Part shown: piece after piece, positions 17,458 to 25,955 of the stretch | Position numbering within the stretch: position 1 is the first letter of the stretch | Layout of the letters: each line of letters begins with the position of its first letter | From: a bacterium | Lineage (GTDB): Bacteria > Elusimicrobiota > Elusimicrobia > Elusimicrobiales > UBA9959 | DNA: 42,709 bases | NCBI GenBank assembly: GCA_021847485.1 | Contig: JAJZRA010000010.1 | Coordinates: 1-42,709 of the forward strand | Reading direction: 5' to 3' | Program-made: the position numbers and the translations under genes | Notes under the pieces: model-generated | Databases searched by the model: none | Seen by the model: only the letters and a program-made list of their open reading frames with translations | Told to the model about the DNA's origin: nothing

Positions 17458-18432
17458 TCAGTCGAGCTTCATGCCGAGATCGAGGCCCATCTCCTTGAGC
17501 TTCTCCTTGATCTCGTCGAGCGATTTCTGGCCGAAGTTCTTGACGGCCAGCAGGTCGTCCTCGGACTTGCGGACCAGCTCGCCTATCGTGCGGATGCCGG
17601 CCACCTTCAGGCAGTTGGAGGCGCGCGAGGAGAGCTCTATCATCTCCACGCCCTGCTCCAGCTTGGAGGCCAGCTCGCCGGCCGGCTCGGCCTTGGCGGC
17701 CTCGGCCTTGGCGGGCTCCTTGGCGGCCTCTTCGGCCGGCAGGAACGGCATGATCGAGCGGCGCAGCAGCGCGGCGGTGTTGCGGACGGCGTCGTCGGGG
17801 GTCACGGTCCCGTCGGTCCAGACCTCGAGCACGAGCTTGTCGTAGTCGGTGCGCTGGCCCACGCGGGCGTTCTCGACGGTATAGTGGACCTTCTGGACCG
17901 GGGAGAAGATCGCGTCCATCGGGATGAACTCCATCGGCAGGTTGACGCGGGAGCGGATCTCCTCGGAGGTCAGGTAGCCGGAGCCTTTGGCGATCTCGAG
18001 CTCGGCCTCGAACTCGGCGCCGCTCTCGACGTGCGCGATCACGAGGTCCTTGTTGATGATCTCGACGTTGGCGTTCTCCTTGATGTCGGAGGCCTTAACT
18101 TCCTTCTTGCCCTTCACGCTGATCAGCAGCGTCTCGGGGCCGTCGCCCTTCAGGCGGACGCGCAGCTTCTTGAGGTTCAGCACGACGTTGACGACGTCCT
18201 CCTGGACGCCGTTGATCGCGGCGTACTCGTGGCGGGCGCCCTTGATGCGCACGGCCACCACGGCCGCGCCCTCGAGGGACGACAGCAGGATGCGGCGCAG
18301 CGAGTTGCCTATCGTGTGGCCGTAGCCCTTTTCGTAGGGCTCGGCGGTGAACTTGGCGTAGTGGCCCGTCTTCGTCTTGTCTTCGACGTTAAGGGCTTCG
18401 GGTATTACGAGCTGTTTCGAGAAAGTAGCCAT
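17458..18432 (-). CDS. rpoA: DNA-directed RNA polymerase subunit alpha
   Basis: The 324-residue alpha subunit has the assembly domain with GYGHTIGNSLRRILLSSLEG and the C-terminal domain (about 250-315: LSSRASNCLKVAGIRTIGEL, KNFGQKSLDEIKEKL) that contacts UP elements and activators. The two domains are joined by an Ala/Glu/Lys-rich linker (about 230-250). AGCGAGG precedes the ATG. Confidence 0.98.
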   Translation of the reverse strand: MATFSKQLVIPEALNVEDKTKTGHYAKFTAEPYEKGYGHTIGNSLRRILLSSLEGAAVVAVRIKGARHEYAAINGVQEDVVNVVLNLKKLRVRLKGDGPETLLISVKGKKEVKASDIKENANVEIINKDLVIAHVESGAEFEAELEIAKGSGYLTSEEIRSRVNLPMEFIPMDAIFSPVQKVHYTVENARVGQRTDYDKLVLEVWTDGTVTPDDAVRNTAALLRRSIMPFLPAEEAAKEPAKAEAAKAEPAGELASKLEQGVEMIELSSRASNCLKVAGIRTIGELVRKSEDDLLAVKNFGQKSLDEIKEKLKEMGLDLGMKLD

Positions 18433-18444
18433 TAAGGACCTCGC

Positions 18445-19083
18445 TTACTTGGAATAGAACTCGACGATCAGCTGCTCGTCGGCGTTGATGCTGGACTCGG
18501 CGCGGTCGGGCCAGCGCACGAGCTTGCCGGTCTTGGTGGCGGCGTCCCAGCCCAGGAAGCTGGGGCGCTGGGTCGTCTTCTCGGCGTGCTCGAGCCCCTG
18601 CTTGACGAGCGCGGTCTCGGCGGTCTTCTGGGCTATCGCGACCTCGTCGCCGGGCTTCAGCATCGCGGACGGGATGGACAGCACGCGGCCGTTCACCTTG
18701 ACGTGGCCGTGGTTGACCAGCTGGCGGGCGGCCTTCAGCGAGACCGCGAAGCCGAGGCGGCGCACGACGTTGTCGAGGCGCACCTCGAGGAAGCGCAGCA
18801 GCGCGGCGCCGGTCTGGCCCTTGTCCTTGGAGGCCTTGGCGAAGAAGCGCTTGAACTGCGCCTCGTTGATCTGGGCCGACAGGCGGGCGATCTGCTTCTG
18901 GCGCAGGTGCTTGCCGTACTCGGACATCTTGACGGGCCGGCCGCCGCCGCCGAAGCGCTTCTCCTTCTCGGCGCGCTGGGCCTTGTCCACAAGGCAGTTA
19001 GTATGGCACTTGGTGCCCTTCAGGAACAGCTTCTGGTTGACTTTCCTGCACTTCTTGCAGCTGGGTCCGGTATATCTCGACAT
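18445..19083 (-). CDS. rpsD: 30S ribosomal protein S4 (zinc-binding form)
   Basis: Primary 16S rRNA binder that nucleates the 30S body. At 212 residues it has the S4 domain (LEVRLDNVVRRLGFA, NHGHVKVNGR) and the cysteine-containing N terminus with C9, C12, C26 and C30, the zinc-binding version. It sits between rpsK and rpoA as in the classical alpha operon, where S4 can act as translational repressor; no repressor site is evident here. Confidence 0.97.
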   Translation of the reverse strand: MSRYTGPSCKKCRKVNQKLFLKGTKCHTNCLVDKAQRAEKEKRFGGGGRPVKMSEYGKHLRQKQIARLSAQINEAQFKRFFAKASKDKGQTGAALLRFLEVRLDNVVRRLGFAVSLKAARQLVNHGHVKVNGRVLSIPSAMLKPGDEVAIAQKTAETALVKQGLEHAEKTTQRPSFLGWDAATKTGKLVRWPDRAESSINADEQLIVEFYSK

Positions 19084-19113
19084 TGTAAAGGTCTCCTTAG
19101 CTTGTCTCTGCTG

Positions 19114-19545
19114 TTACACGCGGCGGGCTTTCGGGGGCCTGCAGCCGTTGTGCGGGATCGGGGTCACGTCCTTGATGGACACCACGTGGATGCCGCTCTG
19201 CGCGACCGCGCGGATCGCGGTCTCGCGGCCGGGGCCGGGGCCGCTGACGAAGACCATGGCCTGGCGCACGCCGTAGTCGGCGGCCTTGGCCGCGGCCTTG
19301 CTGGCGGTGATCTGCGCGGCGAAGGGAGTGCCCTTCTTGGTGCCGCGGAAGCCGTTGCCGCCCGAGGTGGACCAGGCTATCACGCCGCCCTTCTCGTCGG
19401 TAAAGGTGACGATCGTGTTGTTGAACGAGCAGTTCACGTACACGCGGGCGAACGCCACGGTGCGGAAGCGGCGCCGCGGGGCGGCCTTCTGCTCGGGTTT
19501 CTTGGCCCCTTCCTGGGGCTGCTGGTTCTTGTTCTCTTCGGCCAT
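19114..19545 (-). CDS. rpsK: 30S ribosomal protein S11
   Basis: Platform protein of the 30S subunit. The core begins around residue 30 ([14 protein letters not shown]) and contains [11 protein letters not shown] and [16 protein letters not shown]. Compared with the usual ~130 residues it has an N-terminal extension of about 20 polar residues ([20 protein letters not shown]). At the nucleotide level it is part of the rpsM-rpsK-rpsD-rpoA-rplQ run. Confidence 0.97.
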   Translation of the reverse strand: MAEENKNQQPQEGAKKPEQKAAPRRRFRTVAFARVYVNCSFNNTIVTFTDEKGGVIAWSTSGGNGFRGTKKGTPFAAQITASKAAAKAADYGVRQAMVFVSGPGPGRETAIRAVAQSGIHVVSIKDVTPIPHNGCRPPKARRV

Positions 19546-19604
19546 AGTCTTGGATCTTCCTTTTTAGTTTTCTTGCCCCCTCCGCTCTCGCGGAGGGGCG
19601 GGGC

Positions 19605-20003
19605 TTACTTCGCCGGTCCGGCGGCGGCGGCCTTTCCGGCCGAGCCTACGGTGCGGCGGCGTCCGCGGCGGGTGCGGGCGTTGGTGCGGGTGCGCTGGCC
19701 GCGCACCGGCAGGTTGCGGCGGTGGCGGTACCCGCGGTAGCTGTTGATCTCGACGTAGCGCTTCAGGTTCGCGGTGAGCTCCCTGCGGAGCTCGCCCTCG
19801 ACCTTGTATTCCTTCGAGATCACGGAGTTCAGAAGACCGACCTGGTCCTCGGTAAGGTCCTTGACCCGGGTATCGGGATTGATCTGGGCGCTGAGGCCGG
19901 CGAGTATCTTCTTCGCCATCGGCCGGCCGATGCCGTAGACATAGGCCAAAGCTATGCTGATCTTCTTGTCTCTCGGTAAGTCCACACCTGCTATACGTGC
20001 CAT
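19605..20003 (-). CDS. rpsM: 30S ribosomal protein S13
   Basis: Head protein of the 30S subunit contacting the P-site tRNA and the 50S subunit. It begins [20 protein letters not shown], has the YGIG motif and the basic tail [19 protein letters not shown]. The last ~15 residues ([13 protein letters not shown]) are an Ala-rich extension beyond the usual C terminus. AGGAG precedes the ATG. Confidence 0.97.
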   Translation of the reverse strand: MARIAGVDLPRDKKISIALAYVYGIGRPMAKKILAGLSAQINPDTRVKDLTEDQVGLLNSVISKEYKVEGELRRELTANLKRYVEINSYRGYRHRRNLPVRGQRTRTNARTRRGRRRTVGSAGKAAAAGPAK

Positions 20004-20046
20004 ACGTTCTCCTAGTTCCTTTTTCGGAAATCAGTCCCGGCGGACC

Positions 20047-20160
20047 TCAGCCCTGGCGCTGCTTGTGGCGGGGATCGCCGCATATCACGCGGACCACGCC
20101 CTTGCGCCGGACTATCTTGCACTTCGCGCAAATCTTCTTTACACTGGCTCTGACTTTCAT
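20047..20160 (-). CDS. rpmJ: 50S ribosomal protein L36 (zinc-binding form)
   Basis: A 37-residue protein read on the minus strand from ATG 20160 to TGA. It has the complete L36 pattern: [11 protein letters not shown], then C14, C27 and H32 in the zinc site (C11, C14, C27, H32) and the end HKQRQG. It lies in the standard place between infA and rpsM. Presence of all four ligands marks the zinc-containing version. Confidence 0.96.
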   Translation of the reverse strand: MKVRASVKKICAKCKIVRRKGVVRVICGDPRHKQRQG

Positions 20161-20172
20161 GGAAGCACCTCG

Positions 20173-20394
20173 TTATTTTTCCCTGTAAACTATCCGGCCC
20201 TTGCTGAGGTCGTAAGGCGAAAGCTCCAGCTTCACCTTGTCGCCCGGGAGTATCTTTATATGGTGGATGCGCATCTTGCCGGAGATGATGCCCAGGATCG
20301 TCTTGCCCGGGGCGATCTCCACCTTGAAAGTGGCGTTCGGGAGGGATTCCTTGACTATCCCTTCCAGCTCTATCTTGTCGCTGTTCTCTGACAT
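20173..20394 (-). CDS. infA: Translation initiation factor IF-1
   Basis: OB-fold factor that occupies the ribosomal A site during initiation. The 73 residues contain the standard core ([53 protein letters not shown]). There is no Shine-Dalgarno sequence before the ATG; the upstream bases are entirely A/T and include TAATAT exactly six bases before the start. IF-1 may therefore come partly from its own leaderless transcript as well as from the long operon. Confidence 0.96.
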   Translation of the reverse strand: MSENSDKIELEGIVKESLPNATFKVEIAPGKTILGIISGKMRIHHIKILPGDKVKLELSPYDLSKGRIVYREK

Positions 20395-20400
20395 ATTTAT

Positions 20401-20408
20401 ATATTATA
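20401..20408 (-). promoter_or_regulatory. Putative internal promoter -10 for infA
   Basis: On the minus strand TATAAT (20403-20408) overlaps TAATAT (20401-20406); the latter ends six bases before the infA ATG. The map-infA gap is the AT-richest point in the ribosomal cluster. No clear -35 hexamer is seen, so the call rests on the -10 and its position. Confidence 0.5.
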
Positions 20409-20432
20409 CTAAAAATACCGCGTTCTTTTTCG

Positions 20433-21185
20433 TCAGTCCGCCCTGCTGAGCACGTCGCAGCCGTCCTCGGTGACGGCCACCGTGTGCTCGTAGTGGGCGG
20501 CCAGGCTGCCGTCCGCGGAGACCGCGGTCCAGCCGTCGTTCTTCACCACCACGTCGGCCCTGCCGAGGCAGAGCATCGGCTCTATCGCCAGCGTCATGCC
20601 CGTCTTCAGCAGCGGGCCGCTGCCGGCCCGGCCGTAATTCGGGATCGACGGCTCCTCGTGGAGCCTGCGCCCGATGCCGTGGCCGGTGAACTCCCGGACC
20701 ACCGACATGCCGTTGGCCGCCGCGTGCTCCTCGACGGCGTGGCACACGTCGCCCAGCCTCGCGCCGGCCCTGACCTTGGAGAGGGCCCGCTCTAGCGAGG
20801 CCCGCGTCACTTCCATCAGGCGGCGCGCCCCGCCGGAGACCTCGCCGGCCGCGACGGTGACCGCCGCGTCGCCGTAGAAGCCGTCCACGACCGCGCCCAT
20901 GTCCAGGCTGACGATGTCGCCGGCCTTCACGAAGCGCTTCGGGCTCGGGATGCCGTGCACGATCTCCTCGTTGATGGACACGCAGAGCGTGGCCGGGTAG
21001 CCGCGGTAGCCCAGGAACGCAGGCGCCGCGCCCAGCTCGCGCACGCGCCTCTCGGCGAAGGCGTCGAGCTCCGCCGTGGAGACCCCGGGCTTCACCAGGG
21101 GCTTGAGCTGTAAAAGAACTTCGGCCACCACGCGGGAGGCCCTGCGCATGCTCTCTATCTCGGCGGGCGTCTTGATCTCTATCAC
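20433..21185 (-). CDS. map: Methionine aminopeptidase, type I
   Basis: Removes N-terminal Met from new proteins. The 250-residue chain has the metal-binding and catalytic stretches of the type I enzyme: SLDMGAVVDGFYGDAAVTV (two Asp ligands), FTGHGIGRRLHEEPSIPNYG (His ligand) and LAIEPML (Glu ligand). It overlaps the adk stop by four bases. The adk-map-infA order is the common bacterial one. Confidence 0.97.
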   Translation of the reverse strand: MIEIKTPAEIESMRRASRVVAEVLLQLKPLVKPGVSTAELDAFAERRVRELGAAPAFLGYRGYPATLCVSINEEIVHGIPSPKRFVKAGDIVSLDMGAVVDGFYGDAAVTVAAGEVSGGARRLMEVTRASLERALSKVRAGARLGDVCHAVEEHAAANGMSVVREFTGHGIGRRLHEEPSIPNYGRAGSGPLLKTGMTLAIEPMLCLGRADVVVKNDGWTAVSADGSLAAHYEHTVAVTEDGCDVLSRAD

Positions 21186-21826
21186 GGCTTGACGCGCAGC
21201 AGGGCCAGCACGTCCTTCGTGACGGCCTCGGGCGCCTTCCCGCCGTCGGTCTCCAGGAAGTTCCCGGAGGCCCGGTAATAGGCCAAGAGCGGCTCCGTCT
21301 GGTCCTTGTAGACCTGGATGCGCTTCGAGATGACCTCGGGCTTGTCGTCCTCGCGGGTCATCAGCGGCTTGCCGCAGGCGTCGCAGACGCCTTCCTTCGC
21401 CGGCGGGTTGGAGATCACGTTGTAGATCTTCCCGCAGCCGGCGCAGGTGCGCCTGGAACCGAGGCGCTTCATCACCACGTCCTCGGACACGTTCAGGAAC
21501 ACCACGGCGTCGATCTCCTGCCCGCGCGACTCGAACCAGGCGTCCAGGCTCTCGGCCTGCGCCACGGTGCGCGGGAAACCGTCGAACAGCAGCCCGCGGG
21601 TCTCGGAGCCCAGCCTGGCCTTGATCATGTCCATCACCAGGCGGTCCGGCACCAGCCGGCCCCCGGCCATGTAGGAAGAGGCCTCGGCGCCGAGCGCGGT
21701 CTTCTTGGCCATCTCGTCGCGGAGGATGTCCCCCGTCGAGACGTGCACCAGGTCCAGCGCTTTAGAAAGATCCTTTGCCAGGGTCCCTTTGCCGGAACCC
21801 GGATACCCCAGAAGTATGATGTTCAT
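21182..21826 (-). CDS. adk: Adenylate kinase (zinc LID form)
   Basis: Interconverts AMP, ATP and ADP. The P-loop reads GYPGSGKGT near the N terminus; the LID domain carries four cysteines in CAGCGK and CDACGK (about 130-155), the structural zinc site found in Gram-positives and many other phyla. At 214 residues it is the long form. There is no obvious Shine-Dalgarno sequence before the ATG; a GGGCCGG/CCGGCCC hairpin lies in the 51-base gap after secY. Confidence 0.97.
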   Translation of the reverse strand: MNIILLGYPGSGKGTLAKDLSKALDLVHVSTGDILRDEMAKKTALGAEASSYMAGGRLVPDRLVMDMIKARLGSETRGLLFDGFPRTVAQAESLDAWFESRGQEIDAVVFLNVSEDVVMKRLGSRRTCAGCGKIYNVISNPPAKEGVCDACGKPLMTREDDKPEVISKRIQVYKDQTEPLLAYYRASGNFLETDGGKAPEAVTKDVLALLRVKP

Positions 21827-21877
21827 AAAATCGCGGCGCGCCGGGGCCGGAAGGCCGGCCCGGACGCGGGCGGCGGC

Positions 21878-23212
21878 CTACTGGCCGCCGACGTTGAACC
21901 AGCGGCCCTTGATCTTGGAGTTCTTGTAGAACCCCTCGTAGTTGCGCATCACCAGGTGCGCCTCGGTCTGCGCGATCGTGTCCAGCGCGACGCCGACGAC
22001 GATCAGCAGCGAGGTGCCGCCGAAATAGAACGGCACGTTGAATTTGGCCCGCAGGTAGTCGGGCAGCACGGCTATCGCCGAGACGAACAGCGCGCCGCCG
22101 AGCGTGATGCGGTTGAGCACCCACTCGATGTGCTGCGCGGTCGGCTCGCCCGGGCGGATGCCGGGGATGAAGCCGCCCCACTTCTTCATGTTCTCGGCCA
22201 GGTCCTTCGGGTTGATGCTGACCGAGTTGTAGAAGTAGCAGAAGAAGACGATCAGGGCCACGTAGGTCAGCTGGTACCAGGCGCTGCCGTGGTTCATCAG
22301 GCTCATCAGCTTCTGGGCCCAGGCGGAGGACGGGTTGAAGGAGCCTATCGTGTACGGCACGGAGAGCAGCGACACCGCGAAGATGACGGCGATGACGCCG
22401 CTCTGGTCCACCTTCAGCGGCAGGAACGTGGAGGCGCCGCCGTACATCTTGCGGCCCACCATGCGCTGCGCGTACTGCACCGGGATCTTGCGCTGGGCGG
22501 TCTCCACCCAGATCACGAAGCCGATGATCGCGAGCACCATGGCCACGATCAGCAGGCCGGTCAGCAGGCTGATCTCGTCGATGCGGATCAGCTCGATCAT
22601 GCCCATCACGGCGGAAGGCAGGCGGTCGACGATGCCGGCGAAGATGATCAGCGAGATACCGTTGCCGATGCCGCGCTCGGTGATCTGCTCGCCGAGCCAC
22701 ATCACGAACACGGTGCCGGTCACCAGCGTCAGCACGGTCACGAAATAGAACCCGAACGTCGGGTTGCTGACGATCTGGGGGCCGTTGCCGCCGGCGCCCA
22801 TCTTGGTCAGCGCTATCGTGAGGCCCATCGACTGGAAGGCCGCGAGGAACAGCGTGAACACGCGCGTGAACTGCACGAGCTTGCGCCGGCCGCTCTCGCC
22901 TTCCTTCTGCAGGCGGTCCAGCATCGGAAAGACGTGGGCGCCCTGCACCAGGCTCATGATGATGGACGCGTTGATGTACGGCATCACGCCCATCGAGAAG
23001 ATGGAGAACCTGCCGAGCGCGCCGCCCGAGAAGATGTCCAGGAAGCCCAGCAGCGAACCCTTCTGCGACTCGAACAGGGCCTGCAGCGCGGCGGTGTTGA
23101 TGCCGGGTATCGGGATCGAGGCGCCGAGCCGGTAGACGGCCAGCGCCCCGAGCACGAAGAATATCCGCTTCTTAAGATCCTCTATCTTAAAGATGTCGGT
23201 TATCTGCTGCAT
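21878..23212 (-). CDS. secY: Preprotein translocase subunit SecY
   Basis: Channel subunit of the Sec translocon in the inner membrane. The 444 residues contain ten predicted helices, including the plug region after IPIPGI and helix signatures such as GSLLGFLDIFSGGALGRFS and WLGEQITERGIGNGISLIIF. The start overlaps the rplO stop by a single base (TAATG), so translation is coupled to the ribosomal protein genes. Confidence 0.98.
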   Translation of the reverse strand: MQQITDIFKIEDLKKRIFFVLGALAVYRLGASIPIPGINTAALQALFESQKGSLLGFLDIFSGGALGRFSIFSMGVMPYINASIIMSLVQGAHVFPMLDRLQKEGESGRRKLVQFTRVFTLFLAAFQSMGLTIALTKMGAGGNGPQIVSNPTFGFYFVTVLTLVTGTVFVMWLGEQITERGIGNGISLIIFAGIVDRLPSAVMGMIELIRIDEISLLTGLLIVAMVLAIIGFVIWVETAQRKIPVQYAQRMVGRKMYGGASTFLPLKVDQSGVIAVIFAVSLLSVPYTIGSFNPSSAWAQKLMSLMNHGSAWYQLTYVALIVFFCYFYNSVSINPKDLAENMKKWGGFIPGIRPGEPTAQHIEWVLNRITLGGALFVSAIAVLPDYLRAKFNVPFYFGGTSLLIVVGVALDTIAQTEAHLVMRNYEGFYKNSKIKGRWFNVGGQ

Positions 23213-23721
23213 TATTTCTTGTCCGTTTTAGGCGCCTTCTTCGCGGGGGCCGGCTTCGCGGCGGCCGCGGGCTTGGCGATCAGTTCGGCCTTGCCGCCGG
23301 CCTTCTCGATCTTTTCCTTCGCCGAGGCGGAGAAGGCGTGGGCCTTTACGGTCAGGGCCTTCTTCAGCTCGCCGTCGCCGAGCACCTTGATCAGCTCGGG
23401 GCGCTTGACGAGGCGGGCCTTCACGAAGGCCTCGGGGCTGACCTCTTCGCCGGCCTTGAAATACTTCTCCAGCGAGGAGACGTTGACCCACTGGTACTCG
23501 GTGCGGAAGCGGGCGTTGTTGAAGCCGCTCTTCGGGATGCGCCGCAGCAGCGGGATCTGGCCGCCCTCGAACCCGTCCGGCTTGGAGCCGCCCGAGGTGG
23601 AGTTCTGGCCCTTCTGGCCGCGCGTGGAGGTCTGCCCGTGTCCGGAGCCCTGCCCGGTGCCGAGGCGCTTCTTCTTGCGGTAGGAACCCGGCTTGGGCTT
23701 AAGATTGTTCAGTCCGACCAT
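23212..23721 (-). CDS. rplO: 50S ribosomal protein L15
   Basis: Late-assembling large-subunit protein. It has the N-terminal LKPKPGSYRKKKRLGTGQGS and GGQIPLLRRIPKSGF motifs. The C terminus carries about 25 extra residues rich in Ala, Pro and Lys (AAAAKPAPAKKAPKTDKK). rpmD (L30), which usually lies between rpsE and rplO, is absent from the 45-base gap upstream. Confidence 0.97.
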   Translation of the reverse strand: MVGLNNLKPKPGSYRKKKRLGTGQGSGHGQTSTRGQKGQNSTSGGSKPDGFEGGQIPLLRRIPKSGFNNARFRTEYQWVNVSSLEKYFKAGEEVSPEAFVKARLVKRPELIKVLGDGELKKALTVKAHAFSASAKEKIEKAGGKAELIAKPAAAAKPAPAKKAPKTDKK

Positions 23722-23766
23722 AGTGTTTCTCCTGTTAGTTCGTGGAAAGTTAAAACCGCCGTGTCC

Positions 23767-24321
23767 TCACTCGAGGCCGCGGATCTTCAGCACTTCCTCT
23801 CTGCTCTTGAGCCTCTTCAGCGCGTCCAGCGTGGCGTACACGGTGTTGAACGCGTTGCGGGTGCCGAGGTTCTTGGTCAGGACGTTCTTGACGCCCGCGG
23901 CCTCGAGGACCGCGCGCACGCCGCCGCCGGCGATCAGCCCGGTGCCGTCCACGGCGGGCTTCATCCAGACCTTGCCGGAGCCGAACTTGCCCTCGACCTC
24001 GTGCGGGATCGTGGAGTTCAGCAGCGGGAACTGGAACATGTCCTTGCGGGCGCTGGCGGTGCCCTTCTGGATGGCGCCCTGCACCTCGTTGGACTTGCCC
24101 AGGCCGACGCCGACCCTGCCGTTGTTGTCGCCCACCACGACGAGGGCGTTGAAGGAGAAGCGCTTGCCGCCCTTGACCACCTTGGTGACGCGGTTGATGA
24201 CGACGGTGAGGACCTTCTCCTCTTTCGCGTCGGTCAGGTCGAGCTCCATCTGCTCGCCCGCGGGCTTGCCCTGGGCGTTGAGTTCCTTGCTGGTCTTGAG
24301 CTGTTTCTGGTTTCTGAGCAT
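23767..24321 (-). CDS. rpsE: 30S ribosomal protein S5
   Basis: Small-subunit protein lining the mRNA entry channel and affecting decoding accuracy. The dsRBD-like core ([37 protein letters not shown]) and C-terminal domain ([20 protein letters not shown]) are complete. The N-terminal ~33 residues before the core are polar and somewhat longer than usual. It ends normally 45 bases before rplO. Confidence 0.97.
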   Translation of the reverse strand: MLRNQKQLKTSKELNAQGKPAGEQMELDLTDAKEEKVLTVVINRVTKVVKGGKRFSFNALVVVGDNNGRVGVGLGKSNEVQGAIQKGTASARKDMFQFPLLNSTIPHEVEGKFGSGKVWMKPAVDGTGLIAGGGVRAVLEAAGVKNVLTKNLGTRNAFNTVYATLDALKRLKSREEVLKIRGLE

Positions 24322-24334
24322 TTTGGCTTCTCCC

Positions 24335-24697
24335 TTAGAATTTCAGGCCGGCTTCGCGGGCCGCGTCGGCGAGCGCCTTGATGCGCCCGTGGTAGATGCG
24401 CCCGCCGCGGTCGAAGCAGACGTTCTTGACGCCCTTCGCGGCGGCGCGCTTGGCGACGAGGGCCCCGACCACCTTGGCGGTCTCGATGTTCTTGCCGGAC
24501 TTCAGCTTGCCCTTGAGTTCCTTGTCGAGGCTCGAGGCGGCGGCCAGCGTGACGCCCTTCAGGTCGTCGACGACCTGGGCGTAGATGTGCTTGGCGCCCC
24601 GGTAGACGCTCAGGCGCGGCATCCTGATGCCGTTCTCGAACAGCCTGTTGCGGGAGCGGACCTTGCGGAATTCGTAGCGTTCCTGTTTGCTTATCAT
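24335..24697 (-). CDS. rplR: 50S ribosomal protein L18
   Basis: 5S rRNA-binding protein of the central protuberance. The 120 residues start [20 protein letters not shown] and include [18 protein letters not shown] and the C-terminal [20 protein letters not shown], all family signatures. It lies between rplF and rpsE as in most bacteria. Confidence 0.97.
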   Translation of the reverse strand: MISKQERYEFRKVRSRNRLFENGIRMPRLSVYRGAKHIYAQVVDDLKGVTLAAASSLDKELKGKLKSGKNIETAKVVGALVAKRAAAKGVKNVCFDRGGRIYHGRIKALADAAREAGLKF

Positions 24698-24713
24698 AGT
24701 CTTTTAGTCTCCG

Positions 24714-25283
24714 TTATTTCTTCGCCGCGCCGCCTGCGCCGGCGCCGGCCGCGGTCTTGCCGGCCTTGCGGATGATGTGCTCGCCCTGGTACCTGATGCC
24801 GGTGCCCTTGTAGGGCTCGGGCTTCTTGATGCGCTTGATCTGGGCGGCCAGGTTCCCCACGACCTCGCGGTCGATGCCCCTGATCGTCAGGACGGTCTGC
24901 TTGGGGTCGAAGGACATCTTGATGCCCTGCGGGACGTCCATCAGCACCGGGTGCGAGAAGCCGAGCGTCAGCGACACGCGGCTGCCCTCGACGGAGCCCT
25001 TGAAGCCGACGCCGCTGATCTCGAGGACCTTCTCGTACTCCTTGACCACGCCGGCGACCATGTTGTTGACGCGGGCGCGGGCCGTGCCGAACAGCGCGCC
25101 CTTGTCCTGGGCGCCCTGCGCGACGCTGATATTGATGACGTTGCCGGCGACGGCGGCGTTGATGCCGTCGGGCAGCGCGTAGGAGAGCTTGCCGAGCGGG
25201 CCCTCGACGAGGACGTTGCGGCCGTCGACGCGGGCCTTCACCTTGTCCGGCATCTGGATGGGTTTCTTTCCGATTCTGCTCAT
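24714..25283 (-). CDS. rplF: 50S ribosomal protein L6
   Basis: Large-subunit protein near the GTPase-associated centre. It starts MSRIGKKPIQMPDKVKARVD and has the second-repeat signature PEPYKGTGIRYQGEHIIRKAG. The last ~12 residues (TAAGAGAGGAAKK) are an added Ala/Gly-rich tail. There are 30 bases before rplR and no sign of frameshift. Confidence 0.97.
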   Translation of the reverse strand: MSRIGKKPIQMPDKVKARVDGRNVLVEGPLGKLSYALPDGINAAVAGNVINISVAQGAQDKGALFGTARARVNNMVAGVVKEYEKVLEISGVGFKGSVEGSRVSLTLGFSHPVLMDVPQGIKMSFDPKQTVLTIRGIDREVVGNLAAQIKRIKKPEPYKGTGIRYQGEHIIRKAGKTAAGAGAGGAAKK

Positions 25284-25308
25284 GGTTATACCTCTTATAT
25301 CCTTCGGG

Positions 25309-25716
25309 TTACCACACCTGGCACAGCACTTCGCCGCCGAGCTTCTGCTTCTTCGCCTCGGCGTCGGTCAGCAGGCCCTTCGAGGTGGACACGATCGTCA
25401 CGCCGAAAGCGGCGCGCACCCGGGGCATCTCGTCGGCGCCGCGGTAGACGCGCAGGCCGGGCTTGGACACGCGGCGCAGGCCGTTGATGACGGGCTGCTT
25501 GTCGCCGGTGTACTTCAGCGTGATGCGGATCACGCCGCGCCGGTCGATGGTCTTGTCGAGCTTCGGGTCGAGGACCTTGTAGCCGGAAACGAAACCCTCG
25601 TCCTTCAGCACCTTCACGAGGCCGGCCTTGATGCCGGAGAAGGGGACGTCGACGCGCTCTTTCTTCTTGGACGTGGCGTTCTTGATCGCCGCGAGCATGT
25701 TAGATATGGGATCCAT
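25309..25716 (-). CDS. rpsH: 30S ribosomal protein S8
   Basis: Early-binding 16S rRNA protein of the central domain. The 135 residues start MDPISNMLAAIKNATSKKKE and end in the conserved STSKGLLTDAEAKKQKLGGE. S8 is the classical autoregulator of the spc operon in E. coli; I do not see the matching operator at rplE, which has a long extended N-terminus here. Confidence 0.97.
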   Translation of the reverse strand: MDPISNMLAAIKNATSKKKERVDVPFSGIKAGLVKVLKDEGFVSGYKVLDPKLDKTIDRRGVIRITLKYTGDKQPVINGLRRVSKPGLRVYRGADEMPRVRAAFGVTIVSTSKGLLTDAEAKKQKLGGEVLCQVW

Positions 25717-25743
25717 TAGTTTCTCTCCTTCCTTGAATTCGCG

Positions 25744-25929
25744 TTACCAGCTGGACTTCTTCAGGCCCGGGATCAGGCCCTCGTGCGCCATCTTGCGCAG
25801 GCAGATCCTGCAGAGACCGAAGTCCCGGTAGTAGCCGCGCGGCCTGCCGCAGATCTGGCAGCGGTTGCGGAAGCGCGTAGAGAACTTCTGGGGTTTGCGC
25901 ATCTTCGCCATCCAAGCGTATGTAGCCAT
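25744..25929 (-). CDS. rpsN: 30S ribosomal protein S14, zinc type (S14Z)
   Basis: A 61-residue S14 with zinc ligands C24, C27, C40 and C43 ([21 protein letters not shown]) and the terminal [10 protein letters not shown]. This short zinc form is the one found in Gram-positives and many deep phyla, as opposed to the ~100-residue form of proteobacteria. An internal ATG at residue 7 (MAKMRKP) is an alternative start. Confidence 0.96.
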   Translation of the reverse strand: MATYAWMAKMRKPQKFSTRFRNRCQICGRPRGYYRDFGLCRICLRKMAHEGLIPGLKKSSW

Positions 25930-25955
25930 TTCTTTCTCCTGTTTCCTCGGTTAAA

